A stretch of DNA of 64,000 bases from Streptococcus azizii (lineage in GTDB: Bacteria; Bacillota; Bacilli; Lactobacillales; Streptococcaceae): contig NZ_MSPR01000001.1 of the NCBI RefSeq assembly GCF_001984715.1, forward strand, positions 186,001 through 250,000, read 5' to 3'. This document shows positions 55,375 to 64,000 of the stretch, piece after piece. Position numbers and translations under genes: made by a program. A model generated the notes under the pieces. That model saw only the letters and a program-made list of their open reading frames with translations. It had not been told where the DNA came from and did not search any database. Position 1 is the first letter of the stretch, and the number at the start of each line of letters is the position of its first letter.

Positions 55375-56151
55375 ATGAGTACGACTAAAGGCATTATTTT
55401 CAACATCCAACATTTTTCTATCCATGACGGCCCTGGTATTCGGACAACTGTCTTCCTAAAAGGTTGCCCCTTACGTTGTCCTTGGTGTTCAAATCCTGAA
55501 TCACAACGACTGCGACCAGAACCGATGCTTGATGCAACGACCAAACTCCCTATCACGATGGGGGAAGAAAAATCAGTTGACGACATCATTGAAGAAGTGC
55601 TAAAAGACAAAGATTTCTACGAAGAATCTGGAGGAGGTATGACCTTGTCAGGAGGAGAAATCTTTGCCCAGTTTCACTTTGCAAAGGCTATTTTACAGGC
55701 TGCTAAGGCAAAAGGGATTCATACAGCCATTGAAACGACAGCCTTCGTAAGCCATGAAAAATTTGTCGACTTGATTCAATATGTCGACTTTATCTACACT
55801 GATTTGAAACACTATCACTCTCTAAAACATCGGACCGTCACTGGTGTAGAAAATCAACTGATCATCAAAAACATCCATTACGCCTTTTCTAAAGGCAAGG
55901 AAATTGTGTTGCGAATACCCGTCATCCCAGATTTTAATGATTCTTTAGAAGATGCGAAAGAGTTCGCTACACTATTCAATCAGCTTCAGATTGATCAAGT
56001 CCAATTACTCCCCTTTCATCAGTTTGGTGAAAATAAGTATCAACTGTTGAATCGCACATACACTATGAACAAGGTAAAAGCCTTACATCCAGAAGATCTC
56101 TACGAGTACCAACACGTGTTTCTGAACCATGGCATCAACTGCTATTTCTGA
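55375..56151 (+). CDS. pflE: Glycyl radical enzyme activating enzyme (radical SAM)
   Basis: A 258-residue radical-SAM protein that installs the glycyl radical on its partner. The cluster motif is C31-x3-C35-x2-C38 in KGCPLRCPWCSNPES. SGGGMTLSGGE (about 85-95) binds SAM. There is no ferredoxin insert with extra clusters, unlike many GRE activases. The partner is presumably the enzyme at 47909-50350; the two are separated by the PTS and regulators but share this locus. AAAGAGGA precedes the ATG. Confidence 0.92.
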   Translation: MSTTKGIIFNIQHFSIHDGPGIRTTVFLKGCPLRCPWCSNPESQRLRPEPMLDATTKLPITMGEEKSVDDIIEEVLKDKDFYEESGGGMTLSGGEIFAQFHFAKAILQAAKAKGIHTAIETTAFVSHEKFVDLIQYVDFIYTDLKHYHSLKHRTVTGVENQLIIKNIHYAFSKGKEIVLRIPVIPDFNDSLEDAKEFATLFNQLQIDQVQLLPFHQFGENKYQLLNRTYTMNKVKALHPEDLYEYQHVFLNHGINCYF

Positions 56152-56198
56152 GACAAGGGGTAGATGACAGAACTATCATTTTTAGTTTTTCTACAACC

Positions 56199-56224
56199 AA
56201 AAAGGGCTAGCCGCCCTTTTTTGT
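56199..56224. terminator. Bidirectional terminator between activase and pepO
   Basis: AAAAAGGGC and GCCCTTTTTT pair across five bases with T-runs on both strands, between converging genes. Confidence 0.85.
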
Positions 56225-56227
56225 ATA

Positions 56228-58120
56228 CTACCAAATCACGACGCGGTCCTCTGGCTTACGCCACATGCCGTCTTTTTCTGTGACACCAAAGGCTTCAAAA
56301 AACTCAGCAAAGTTTGGTACTTGTAGGTTGACCCGAAGTTTTGCCGGTCCGTGGACATCGACACTAGCCAGCAACTGCATGTACTCTGTCCGTCCTTTCA
56401 AGCGCCAAATGCGTCCCCAGTTCGTAAAGAACTCTTCTGCTGAATAGTCCGCCTCCCTTTTTGCAGCCTCCAGGGCAGCAGCAAGTCCGCCTAAATCAGC
56501 CACGTTTTCAGAAACAGTTAGCTTGCCATTTACCTTGGCACCGTGGGAATCTTGCCCATCAAAGAGCGCCTCTACTCTTTGCGTTTTTTCCTTGAAAGCT
56601 GCATAGTCCTCATCTGTCCACCAGTTTTTCAGACTACCATTTTCATCAAAGGAAGCGCCATTGGTATCAAAGGCATGAGAAATTTCATGGGCTATCACCG
56701 CACCGATTCCGCCATAATTTTCAGATGACGTTTGCTCCAGTGAGTAAAACGGTGCTTGTAAAATAGCTGCCGGGAAAACGATTTTATTTTGTTGTGGACT
56801 ATAGTAGGCATTGACCATATGTGCCGGCATGCCCCACTCGCTATCATCAACTGGCTGGTTCCACCTGCTCCACGAATACTTGATAGAGAGTTCTTTCAAG
56901 AACTGGGCATTTTCAAGCAAAGACTTGCTTTCATCAATGACCTTATCATAGTAGCGCTCTGGTAGTTGGTCAGGATAGCCGATGTAGGGCTTAATCACAC
57001 CAAGTTTAACAATCGCTTGTTGCTTCGTTTCTTCTGTCAACCAATCATTGGCTGCTAGACGCTCCTTATAGACCTCAATCATAGTAGCAATTTTTTGCTC
57101 TACATCAGCCTTAGCTGCGGGAGAGAATTTCTCCCCTGCATACCACAAGCCCAAGGCTTGGTTAAACGGACCCTCAGCTAGATAAAAGGCTGCTTTTTTC
57201 TTGCTTTGCGCCTCTGGAGTACCGGATAAGGCACGGCCATAAGCCCCCGATAAGACACGTATCTCATCAGTTAGGTAGGAAGTGACCGAACCAATCGCAT
57301 TCATAATCAAACTAGCTTTCAGATACTCCCAATTCTCCTCACAGTAGAACTCTTTTGCAAGCTCCCAAAAACGAGGATTTTCAACAATAATCTTGTCTGG
57401 AACTTGCCCGATGACTTGCGTAAAGAATGGTTCCAAAGGAAGGGTTGGAACAAGGGCTGCAAACTCCTTGAAATCGTAGGGATGGTAGAGCTTGAAATAC
57501 TCTGACTTGTCTTCATTAGATAGCACAATTTGTGCCACACGCGCATCCAAAGCCTCCACCTTATCCAACAAATCTGTGATTTCTTCATCTGAGAAATGAA
57601 ACTTGCGCAACACATCGGTATCAGATTGTCGCCATAGGCTCAAAAGCTCTGCTTTTTGCGGGTGTTCCTCATCATAGTAGGTTGTATCTGGCAAGATCGT
57701 ACCTGGCTCTCCTGCCCAGAGAACATTGGTCTTGGCATCCATAAAGTCTGGAGCAATGCCAAATGGCAACCAGGTTGGTTTACCTGCCAACTCAAACTCC
57801 GCCATTTTTTCAGTAAAGTCTGCAAAAGACCCAAGGTTTTTATACTCCTCTATCAGGGGAAGGGCAGGGGCAATGCCTAGCGCTTCTCTCTTTGCATCAT
57901 CCGCTGCAAGACGGTGGTATTTGATAAAGTTTTGTAGGACCCTATCTTCAGGTACCTCTTCGCCTTTCAGCCACTTATCTGTCGTTGCAAGCATTAGGTC
58001 TTCAATCTCATCGCGCAAATTGATAAAACCACCTGTTACGGGCTTATCATCCGGGATAACAGCTGCTTCTGCCCACTTCCCATTTATCGCTTCATAAAAA
58101 TCATCTTGTAAACGTACCAT
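56228..58120 (-). CDS. pepO: Endopeptidase O (M13 metallopeptidase)
   Basis: A 630-residue neprilysin-like zinc oligopeptidase. The zinc motif is HEISH (about 478-482) in AVIAHEISHAFD; the third ligand Glu is in SENVADLGG (about 535). NAYYSPQQNKIVFPAAILQAPFY, a substrate-cleft segment, is intact. The product has no signal peptide; streptococcal PepO is nevertheless found outside cells as a moonlighting virulence factor. The gene is monocistronic. Confidence 0.95.
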   Translation of the reverse strand: MVRLQDDFYEAINGKWAEAAVIPDDKPVTGGFINLRDEIEDLMLATTDKWLKGEEVPEDRVLQNFIKYHRLAADDAKREALGIAPALPLIEEYKNLGSFADFTEKMAEFELAGKPTWLPFGIAPDFMDAKTNVLWAGEPGTILPDTTYYDEEHPQKAELLSLWRQSDTDVLRKFHFSDEEITDLLDKVEALDARVAQIVLSNEDKSEYFKLYHPYDFKEFAALVPTLPLEPFFTQVIGQVPDKIIVENPRFWELAKEFYCEENWEYLKASLIMNAIGSVTSYLTDEIRVLSGAYGRALSGTPEAQSKKKAAFYLAEGPFNQALGLWYAGEKFSPAAKADVEQKIATMIEVYKERLAANDWLTEETKQQAIVKLGVIKPYIGYPDQLPERYYDKVIDESKSLLENAQFLKELSIKYSWSRWNQPVDDSEWGMPAHMVNAYYSPQQNKIVFPAAILQAPFYSLEQTSSENYGGIGAVIAHEISHAFDTNGASFDENGSLKNWWTDEDYAAFKEKTQRVEALFDGQDSHGAKVNGKLTVSENVADLGGLAAALEAAKREADYSAEEFFTNWGRIWRLKGRTEYMQLLASVDVHGPAKLRVNLQVPNFAEFFEAFGVTEKDGMWRKPEDRVVIW

Positions 58121-58251
58121 AAGAACCTCTTTTCTATGTTTCTACCTCCATGATAGCAAAAAGAAGCAGAATTTGCAGGCATTTTACGTAGCAATACTCT
58201 AGAAATGTAAAAATGGGTAGATCATTCCAATTCAAACTTCGTCACCATCAC

Positions 58252-58884
58252 CTATAAATCCTCCATGCGAATCACCACGTCTGCCTTTTCCCAGATAGCT
58301 GGATTGTGGGTCGCTATGATGATAATTCTGCTATCACTCTTCAAAAAGGACAATAGCTTCATCACTTCATCTGAATTGAGCGGATCAAGAGCAGCTGTCG
58401 GCTCATCTGCTAGAACAAGCGGAGGATCTTTCAAAAAGACCTTTGCCAGCGCTACACGTTGGGATTCCCCGCCCGATAGCTCAAAAATCTTCTGTTCCAA
58501 GGAAATATATTCTAAATGAACCTTTTTTAAAGCCTCACGTTTCCGTTCTTCTTTCTGTGCTTTGGTTAGCTTTTTTCCGACGAGACCTAACTCTAAATTG
58601 GCAGCGACACTTTCGCTTTCGATCAAGCCAAACTGTTGAAATAGATACCCTAGATAATCACGATAGTAGAGATGTTCTTTAATCTCCTTGATGTCCTTTT
58701 TATCATAGAGGACATCACCCTTGTCATAGGGTTCTAACTTAGCAATTATATTTAAGAGCGTTGTCTTTCCACTACCACTTTCCCCAATAAGCGCATAGAT
58801 TTTCCCTCTTTCAAAGACCACATCTACCTGATTCAAAATCACCCGATTGGCAAAACGTTTTTGTAACCCTTTGATTTCAATCAT
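58252..58884 (-). CDS. ABC transporter ATP-binding protein, bacteriocin-export type
   Basis: A 210-residue LolD/MacB-type ATPase: Walker A GESGSGKTT, Q-loop FQQFGLI, signature LSGGESQRVALAK, Walker B LVLADEPTAALDP, H-loop ATHNP. The short length and FQQFGLIESESVAANLELGL match the putative bacteriocin-export ATPases. One base separates it from the large permease upstream. No bacteriocin precursor is visible nearby. Confidence 0.88.
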   Translation of the reverse strand: MIEIKGLQKRFANRVILNQVDVVFERGKIYALIGESGSGKTTLLNIIAKLEPYDKGDVLYDKKDIKEIKEHLYYRDYLGYLFQQFGLIESESVAANLELGLVGKKLTKAQKEERKREALKKVHLEYISLEQKIFELSGGESQRVALAKVFLKDPPLVLADEPTAALDPLNSDEVMKLLSFLKSDSRIIIIATHNPAIWEKADVVIRMEDL

Positions 58885-58885
58885 G

Positions 58886-60919
58886 CTATTTTCCTTTCAA
58901 TACTGTAACTGCTTCTTGATTTTCTGCCTTACTCTGCCGGTACAAAATCAAGAGCATATTTCCAAGAAAGACCGCCGTTGTCACCAAACTAATCACCATA
59001 TTTTGGGTAAGGTAGACAATGCCAGCATTTCCTAGAGCTAGGACTATCATCTGTGCTATGAGATAGGAAAAGTGGATTTCATCGAACCTCAAACCTGCCA
59101 ATCTCTTGATAAAGATCTCTCGTCTAAACTGCTCAAAATAGATTAGATTCATACAGTCAAACAGGAGTACCGAGGTCGCTAAGCCCAAAGCACTTCCAAT
59201 AAGGAGAGAGAAAAAGCGACTGCGACTCTCTGATAGATGTTTATAATAGGTAATCCGATCATTCAGTAGATAGGACACCCAGTGGTAAGCCCCTTGTTCT
59301 TTGAGCAAATCAATGCTGTCTTGATAGCCTCTCAAATGAAGGGAATTAGTCACCTCTACGCCCCAAAACAAACGGGTCGCCACAGTATCTCCCATTGCCT
59401 TGGGGGTCAGCACAACCAAGATGGGGTCCTCTAAATACTGGATTTGGGCAACTTCATCATTGTTGTAAAGAAAGCGCTTCTGTCCGTCTCTCACGATGGT
59501 AGTATGGACCTTGGCTTGAAACAGAGGCTGACTGGTAGCTTCCAGACCCAACCTTGACCCATCAGACAGGTACTCTGAGTAAATGGTTTCAAACTCAGCC
59601 TGCCTGGCTTGTAACTTTTGGGGGAGCAGTAGCCCAAACTCTCCCTCTTTCAAATTCTTCATCTGTGTCAGAAAGTCTCTGCCAACCTCGACATGCTGTG
59701 CTTCCAGATAGTTAGGGGAGACATATAAGGTATTGCCATCTGGAGCATAGTCTGTCAGACGCACGCCTGATGCATCTCCGTACAGTTCTTTAAAAAAAAG
59801 ATGTCGCACATTGCTCCTAACAAAAATAGCATCCCTCTCCGTGATAGCTGTTTGGGCAAGGTCATACCAGACCTTTTGCCGCCTATCTTCCTCTTCTCCC
59901 TTGGTGAGGCCGGCAGAATAACTACCGCGCACTTGATAATAGTCGCCTTGCTTGTCCCATTCTTTGGCGGAACTTCCTAGAATCTGGAGTTCCTTGTACT
60001 CTAGTAAGATACTATTAGCAACGTAGCCCACCACCAAGACTGAGAGCAGCTGTCCCACTAACATCAAACTGAGCAAGCGTTTTAGAGGAAGCCTCCCCTT
60101 TAAAATCTCAATTAAGGAACCCGCCCTTAGTCCCAAGAGATAGATGAAACTCAAAAAGAGAGATAGAGCCACGAGGAGGAGACTATAAGCTCCTAAGCCC
60201 AAGCATAAGAGAGAAATGGGAAGGCGATGCGACAGCCCCAGCAAATAAAGACTCGAAACACCGATAAAACTGGTGACCAGATAGGATAGGAGGACCGCCT
60301 TTACATCTACCCAAACAGAAGCCCACATGATCCTTCCAAAGCTCAGTCCGGCAATCCTCCTAAGTCCTGTACTCCTCAAGTCCTTGATTCGATAAATCAA
60401 GGTCATGGACACAAAGGTCAATACAAATAGAATGAAACTCAGCAAAGCCACCTCATCGTGTAAAATGACCAGCAATAGGACCCCTATGAAGGTAGCCGGC
60501 GTAGAAACCCCTTTGTAGCCCAACTGACCCATGGTCGACACCAGCTCCTCGGCCGTCACAGATCCCGATACGATCAGGTAGCTATTGACTAAATCACTAT
60601 CTCTGGCACTTTCTGCCCTAGCCTGGCTTAGAGACTCCGGTCGCTTACCAGATCCATAGAACTCATAAGCAAAATAGGTTTCCCCTTTTTCATTTGGCTC
60701 AACAATCCGCCTGGCAATGACACTATTATGAGCTTCTGCCAGCTCATTTAAAGCTCTTGTAAAGTCCTCACGTTTTGCTCTGGGCTGCGCTCCATCTGTA
60801 CCGACAAGATCGACCGCATCGTAGTTTGAAAAGACTAATTGATGTTGTTGGTCATGGATTCTGATGACCATGTAAACACATAGGAGCAAGGTGGATAAAA
60901 AGATAAAAATGCGTCTCAT
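58886..60919 (-). CDS. Bacteriocin-associated integral membrane protein (DUF1430-like permease)
   Basis: A 677-residue FtsX/MacB-like permease: N-terminal helix (about 5-22), extracellular domain (to about 140), four helices (about 140-300), a large extracellular domain (about 305-560) and three C-terminal helices (about 565-665). It resembles the bacteriocin-associated membrane protein family of streptococci. It forms an operon with the ATPase. Export of or immunity to a peptide is inferred only. Confidence 0.8.
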   Translation of the reverse strand: MRRIFIFLSTLLLCVYMVIRIHDQQHQLVFSNYDAVDLVGTDGAQPRAKREDFTRALNELAEAHNSVIARRIVEPNEKGETYFAYEFYGSGKRPESLSQARAESARDSDLVNSYLIVSGSVTAEELVSTMGQLGYKGVSTPATFIGVLLLVILHDEVALLSFILFVLTFVSMTLIYRIKDLRSTGLRRIAGLSFGRIMWASVWVDVKAVLLSYLVTSFIGVSSLYLLGLSHRLPISLLCLGLGAYSLLLVALSLFLSFIYLLGLRAGSLIEILKGRLPLKRLLSLMLVGQLLSVLVVGYVANSILLEYKELQILGSSAKEWDKQGDYYQVRGSYSAGLTKGEEEDRRQKVWYDLAQTAITERDAIFVRSNVRHLFFKELYGDASGVRLTDYAPDGNTLYVSPNYLEAQHVEVGRDFLTQMKNLKEGEFGLLLPQKLQARQAEFETIYSEYLSDGSRLGLEATSQPLFQAKVHTTIVRDGQKRFLYNNDEVAQIQYLEDPILVVLTPKAMGDTVATRLFWGVEVTNSLHLRGYQDSIDLLKEQGAYHWVSYLLNDRITYYKHLSESRSRFFSLLIGSALGLATSVLLFDCMNLIYFEQFRREIFIKRLAGLRFDEIHFSYLIAQMIVLALGNAGIVYLTQNMVISLVTTAVFLGNMLLILYRQSKAENQEAVTVLKGK

Positions 60920-61019
60920 AGAACCTACTTTCTAACCTTCATCATTTAGATAAGGCAACTACACTCATACTAGAACAAATCAGCTTGACCACCGACTGCC
61001 TTAGATATAACCTCCTTTT

Positions 61020-61074
61020 TGAAAGCGTTTTCTATATCTGATATTACTATAGCATAAAAATCCCTGTATTGCAA
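61020..61074 (-). promoter_or_regulatory. Bacteriocin-type exporter promoter with cre site
   Basis: TTGCAA (complement of 61069-61074), 17 bp and TATAGT (complement of 61046-61051). TGAAAGCGTTTTCT at 61020-61033 matches 13 of 14 cre positions and lies just downstream of the -10. Otherwise the 297-base gap to psaB holds only the psa promoter. Confidence 0.75.
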
Positions 61075-61160
61075 GTATTTTTATATAAGAAATCCATTTC
61101 ACCGCTACCATTCTCCTCTATTGTTAGAAAAAGATGAGAAAATGCTGAGAATTTTCAAAA

Positions 61161-61195
61161 ATTAACTTGACTTAATTTTTAAGTTAAGGTATATT
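61161..61195 (+). promoter_or_regulatory. psaBCA promoter with Mn-repressor (PsaR/ScaR-type) operator
   Basis: TTGACT (61167-61172), 17 bp and TATATT (61190-61195). The palindrome ATTAACTT...AAGTTAA covers the -35 and spacer and matches what I recall of ScaR/PsaR operators, so transcription should be repressed by manganese. Confidence 0.8.
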
Positions 61196-61216
61196 AAAAC
61201 AATAAGGAGTGTACAG

Positions 61217-61942
61217 ATGATTGAAATAAAAGATCTCAGTGTCAGCTATCACACTGTCTTAGCCTTAGACACTGTTAACGTAACCATTCAAGGTCCTACG
61301 ATTACAGGTATCCTAGGACCCAACGGAGCAGGGAAATCTACCCTACTAAAAGCCATGCTCCATATCGTTGACCATCAAGGGGAGACAGCCCTTGACGGGA
61401 ACGATATTCGCAAACAGCGCAGCAAAATCGCCTATGTCGAACAAAAAGCTGCCATCGATTTTAACTTCCCTATCAAGGTCAAAGAATGCGTTTCTCTAGG
61501 ACTCTACCCCAAAATCAGCCTGTTTCAACGTTTCAAAGAACAGGATTGGTCAAAGGTAGCACGTGCCCTTGAAATCGTCGGAATGCTGGATTACGCTGAC
61601 AAACAAATCAGCGAATTATCTGGCGGTCAATTTCAGCGTGTGCTCATCGCTCGGTGTCTCGTCCAAGAAGCCGACTACATCTTTTTAGATGAACCTTTTG
61701 TAGGAATTGATTCTGTCAGTGAGAACATTATCATGACCACACTGCGCAATCTCAAAAAATTAGGGAAAACGATCCTCATCGTCCACCATGATTTGAGCAA
61801 GGTCAAATACTACTTCGACCAAGTTCTACTGCTCAATCGTGAAGTCGTAGCCTTTGGAGAAACCTCACAAACCTTTACTAAAAAACACCTCCAAGCCGCC
61901 TACGGTGAGAATCTGATACTCATGGAGGATGATAAGAAATGA
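61217..61942 (+). CDS. psaB: Manganese ABC transporter ATP-binding protein
   Basis: A 241-residue ATPase with Walker [10 protein letters not shown], signature LSGGQFQR, Walker [13 protein letters not shown] and H-loop VHHDL. It energises Mn(II) uptake with PsaC and PsaA. AAGGAG precedes ATG 61217; its stop overlaps the psaC start (ATGA). Confidence 0.95.
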   Translation: MIEIKDLSVSYHTVLALDTVNVTIQGPTITGILGPNGAGKSTLLKAMLHIVDHQGETALDGNDIRKQRSKIAYVEQKAAIDFNFPIKVKECVSLGLYPKISLFQRFKEQDWSKVARALEIVGMLDYADKQISELSGGQFQRVLIARCLVQEADYIFLDEPFVGIDSVSENIIMTTLRNLKKLGKTILIVHHDLSKVKYYFDQVLLLNREVVAFGETSQTFTKKHLQAAYGENLILMEDDKK

Positions 61943-62790
61943 TTCAAGAATTTATCGAAGGTTTACATAGTTTCCACTTTTTACAAAATGCTGTGGTAAC
62001 AGCAATTGTCATTGGTATTGTTGCTGGAGCAGTTGGGTGCTTTATCATCTTACGAGGTCTATCCCTCATGGGGGATGCGATTTCCCATGCGGTTCTACCA
62101 GGGGTTGCCCTCTCTTACATTTTGGGTATTAACTTTTTTATCGGTGCGATTGCCTTTGGACTTCTCGCCTCGGTCATGATTACCTATATCAAGGGAAATA
62201 GTATCATCAAGAGTGATACTGCAATCGGGATTACCTTTTCATCCTTTTTAGCTCTAGGGGTCATCCTTATCGGGGTTGCCAATAGCTCTACCGACTTATT
62301 CCATATTTTATTTGGGAATATCCTTGCGGTACAAGACATGGATAAATGGATTACGATTGGCGTTGCCGCTGTCGTCCTCTTCTTGATTTTCCTCTTTTTC
62401 AAGCCGCTCTTGATTACCTCATTTGATCCACTACTTGCAAAATCTATGGGAATGCCGGTAAATCTATACCACTACCTACTCATGATTTTGCTCACCTTGG
62501 TTTCTGTCACAGCCATGCAAAGTGTCGGAACCATCCTCATTGTTGCCATGCTGATTACACCAGCCGCTACTGCCTATCTCTATGTCAGCAGTCTAAAAAA
62601 CATGATTTTCCTATCTTCTGCCTTAGGAGCTCTTTCTTCTATCGTTGGTCTCTTTCTAGGATATAGTTTTAATATTGCTGCCGGTTCTAGTATCGTCTTG
62701 ACATCAGCCACTTTCTTTTTGATTAGCTTCCTTTTTGCCCCAAAACAAGGCATTCTGATGCGCTATTTAAAAAAATCATCCCATTCATAA
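61939..62790 (+). CDS. psaC: Manganese ABC transporter permease
   Basis: A 283-residue permease with eight or nine membrane helices of the ABC-3 (zinc/manganese) family. [22 protein letters not shown] (about 34-56) with conserved Asp and His is the family hallmark. It is translationally coupled to psaB and separated from psaA by 10 bases. Confidence 0.95.
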   Translation: MIQEFIEGLHSFHFLQNAVVTAIVIGIVAGAVGCFIILRGLSLMGDAISHAVLPGVALSYILGINFFIGAIAFGLLASVMITYIKGNSIIKSDTAIGITFSSFLALGVILIGVANSSTDLFHILFGNILAVQDMDKWITIGVAAVVLFLIFLFFKPLLITSFDPLLAKSMGMPVNLYHYLLMILLTLVSVTAMQSVGTILIVAMLITPAATAYLYVSSLKNMIFLSSALGALSSIVGLFLGYSFNIAAGSSIVLTSATFFLISFLFAPKQGILMRYLKKSSHS

Positions 62791-62800
62791 GGAGAAATTC

Positions 62801-63733
62801 ATGAAAAAATTATCTACTCTAGCGGTTGTAATCCTTGCAATCCTAGGCCTTGCTGCCTGCTCAAATTCCACAAGGGAATCAAGCACCGAGTCTTCTAAGT
62901 TAAAAGTTGTGACCACCAACTCCATTCTGGCGGATATGACTAAGAATATCGCTGGGGACAAGATTGATTTGCACAGTATCGTTCCAGTCGGCCAAGATCC
63001 CCATGAATACGAACCCCTGCCCGAAGATGTGAAAAAAACATCAAAAGCAGACCTCATTTTCTACAATGGAATCAATCTCGAAACTGGTGGAAATGCTTGG
63101 TTTACAAAACTGGTCAAAAATGCTAATAAGGTGGAAAATAAGGACTACTTCGCTGTCAGCGATGGTGTCGAAGTCATCTATCTTGAAGGAGAAGATGAAA
63201 AAGGTAAAGAGGATCCCCACGCTTGGCTTAATCTTGAAAACGGGATGATTTACGCGAAAAACATTGCCAAACAACTGATTGCAAAGGATCCCAACAACAA
63301 AGATACGTATGAGAAAAATCTAGCTACCTATCTTGAAAAACTCGATGCCTTAGATAAAGAAGCCAAAGAAAAATTTAACAATATCCCTGCCGAGAAGAAA
63401 ATGATTGTAACAAGCGAAGGCTGTTTCAAGTATTTTTCAAAAGCCTATCAGGTCCCATCTGCCTATATTTGGGAGATTAACACAGAAGTAGAGGGAACAC
63501 CTGACCAAATTAAGCGCTTGGTTGAAACACTACGTCAATCCAAGGTTCCATCTCTCTTTGTCGAAAGTAGTGTCAATGATCATCCAATGAAGACTGTTTC
63601 AAAAGACACCAATATCCCGATTTATGCAAAAATCTTCACCGACTCTGTCGCTGAAGAAGGAGAAGATGGAGACAGCTACTACGCCATGATGAAATGGAAT
63701 TTGGATAAAATTGCAGAAGGCTTAGCTAAATAG
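62801..63733 (+). CDS. psaA: Manganese-binding lipoprotein PsaA
   Basis: A 310-residue cluster-9 binding lipoprotein with lipobox ending at C20 (LGLAAC). Metal ligands are visible: His in DPHEYEP, His in EDPHAWLN, Glu in IWEINTE and Asp in [11 protein letters not shown]. It is very close to remembered PsaA/ScaA of mitis-group streptococci. No thiol peroxidase (psaD/tpx) gene follows here, unlike in pneumococcus. Confidence 0.96.
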   Translation: MKKLSTLAVVILAILGLAACSNSTRESSTESSKLKVVTTNSILADMTKNIAGDKIDLHSIVPVGQDPHEYEPLPEDVKKTSKADLIFYNGINLETGGNAWFTKLVKNANKVENKDYFAVSDGVEVIYLEGEDEKGKEDPHAWLNLENGMIYAKNIAKQLIAKDPNNKDTYEKNLATYLEKLDALDKEAKEKFNNIPAEKKMIVTSEGCFKYFSKAYQVPSAYIWEINTEVEGTPDQIKRLVETLRQSKVPSLFVESSVNDHPMKTVSKDTNIPIYAKIFTDSVAEEGEDGDSYYAMMKWNLDKIAEGLAK

Positions 63734-63737
63734 TTTA

Positions 63738-63864
63738 TAGGGGACATTTACGGATAAGCCTCGTCAAAGCCCCACTTGATGCGATTCTACTTGCAAGAAC
63801 AGCCATCTCTGGACACCTCTATATCTTCTAGCTTTGATGGATGCACGTCCGTAAATGGTCCATA
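63738..63864. repeat. Short element with imperfect inverted ends after psaA
   Basis: GGGGACATTTACGGA (about 63739-63753) and TCCGTAAATGGTCC (about 63850-63863) are inverted repeats around about 95 unassigned bases. It could be an insertion-sequence remnant or MITE at the spot where tpx is found in relatives. Confidence 0.5.
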
Positions 63865-63872
63865 TAAAATTT

Positions 63873-63924
63873 CAAACTCCTTGTGCGATACTCTTTCGAT
63901 GAGCCACACAGGAGTTTGTTTTTA
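63873..63924 (+). terminator. psaBCA terminator
   Basis: AAACTCCTTGTG pairs with CACACAGGAGTTT (one bulge) around a loop, followed by GTTTTTAT. Confidence 0.65.
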
Positions 63925-63972
63925 TCCTCTGATCTAACTTCCTTTTCAAGAAATGACGACGAAGTATTCTAT

Positions 63973-64000
63973 ACTACTCTTTAAAAATCAACAGGATACG
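63973..64000 (-). repeat. Cassette repeat, right terminal module at window edge
   Basis: TACTCTTTAAAAATCAACAGG and ATAC are the complement of the right terminal module; the rest of the copy lies outside the window. Confidence 0.6.

Noticed and set aside
1-64000. tRNA and rRNA genes
   Set aside because: No cloverleaf with a TTCGA-type arm or ribosomal RNA sequence was recognised on either strand by eye; a tRNAscan run would settle it.

Overview
The window looks like a chromosomal segment of a Streptococcus, on the mitis/sanguinis/suis side of the genus. The evidence is gene content and order: galU-gpsA next to a rhomboid, a 5-formyl-THF cyclo-ligase, an M20 deacetylase and dapH; a regulator-PTS-glycyl radical enzyme-talC-gldA-leuS block as in pneumococcus; a psaBCA manganese transporter; patAB; and an ffs (SRP RNA) gene directly after tadA. 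Base composition, sigma-A promoters and strong AGGAGG ribosome sites fit. The species cannot be fixed by eye.

Layout. (1) 1-3100: right end of an integrative element, with a membrane protein, a pMV158-type rolling-circle origin (TACTACGAC in a hairpin loop), a RepB-like HUH initiator, an excisionase-like HTH protein and a tyrosine integrase. (2) 3.3-10.5 kb: an AIM24-family protein, a wrecked beta-carbonic anhydrase, radA, dut and the heterodimeric exporter patAB, all on the minus strand. (3) 10.8-19 kb: gpsA-galU, rhomboid, formyl-THF cyclo-ligase, the acetyl branch of lysine/DAP synthesis (dapH, deacetylase) and transketolase. (4) 19.5-32 kb: the ascorbate regulon (ulaG; ulaA-B-C-D-E-F and a PRD regulator), split by an 850-bp repeat field between ulaC and ulaD. 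Two flavin-reductase-like genes (one fused to a PAS-like domain) and a formate/nitrite channel lie in between. (5) 32-35.2 kb: pgi, ffs, tadA. (6) 35.3-39.4 kb: a small island with an IS110-family transposase, a secreted V8-like serine protease and a truncated RelB/DinJ antitoxin, bracketed by two almost identical repeat copies. (7) 39.4-46 kb: a cystine-type amino-acid ABC importer, a hypothetical membrane protein and leuS. (8) 46-56 kb: an anaerobic sugar-phosphate locus (PTS IIA/IIB/IIC, glycyl radical enzyme plus activase, FSA-type aldolase, GldA-like protein, DeoR and SorC regulators), which best fits the anhydroglycolysis pathway. Its GldA-like member has lost two of three metal ligands. 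(9) 56-64 kb: pepO, a bacteriocin-type ABC exporter and psaBCA.

The most striking non-genic content is a dispersed repeat family occupying most long intergenic gaps. Terminal modules (TACTCAATAAAAATCAA on the left, GTATCC-TTTTGATTTTTAAAGAGTAT on the right) enclose a variable number of internal cassettes. Each cassette has a conserved head and tail around a different short perfect hairpin. Two copies differ by exactly one 162-bp cassette between GTTCAATT direct repeats, another holds a 115-bp unit twice in tandem, and one hairpin type shows compensatory base changes between copies. The architecture resembles pneumococcal BOX elements but the cassettes are larger and more diverse. I regard this as the best candidate for an undescribed system here.

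Regulation visible in the sequence: a 45-bp near-identical site placed 18 bp upstream of the -10 hexamer of both ula transcription units; cre-like CcpA sites at ulaA, the PTS-IIA promoter, pgi, the flavin-reductase operon and the bacteriocin-type exporter; and an Mn-repressor-type palindrome on the psaB promoter. All calls rest on reading the sequence and remembered family features; no database search was run.
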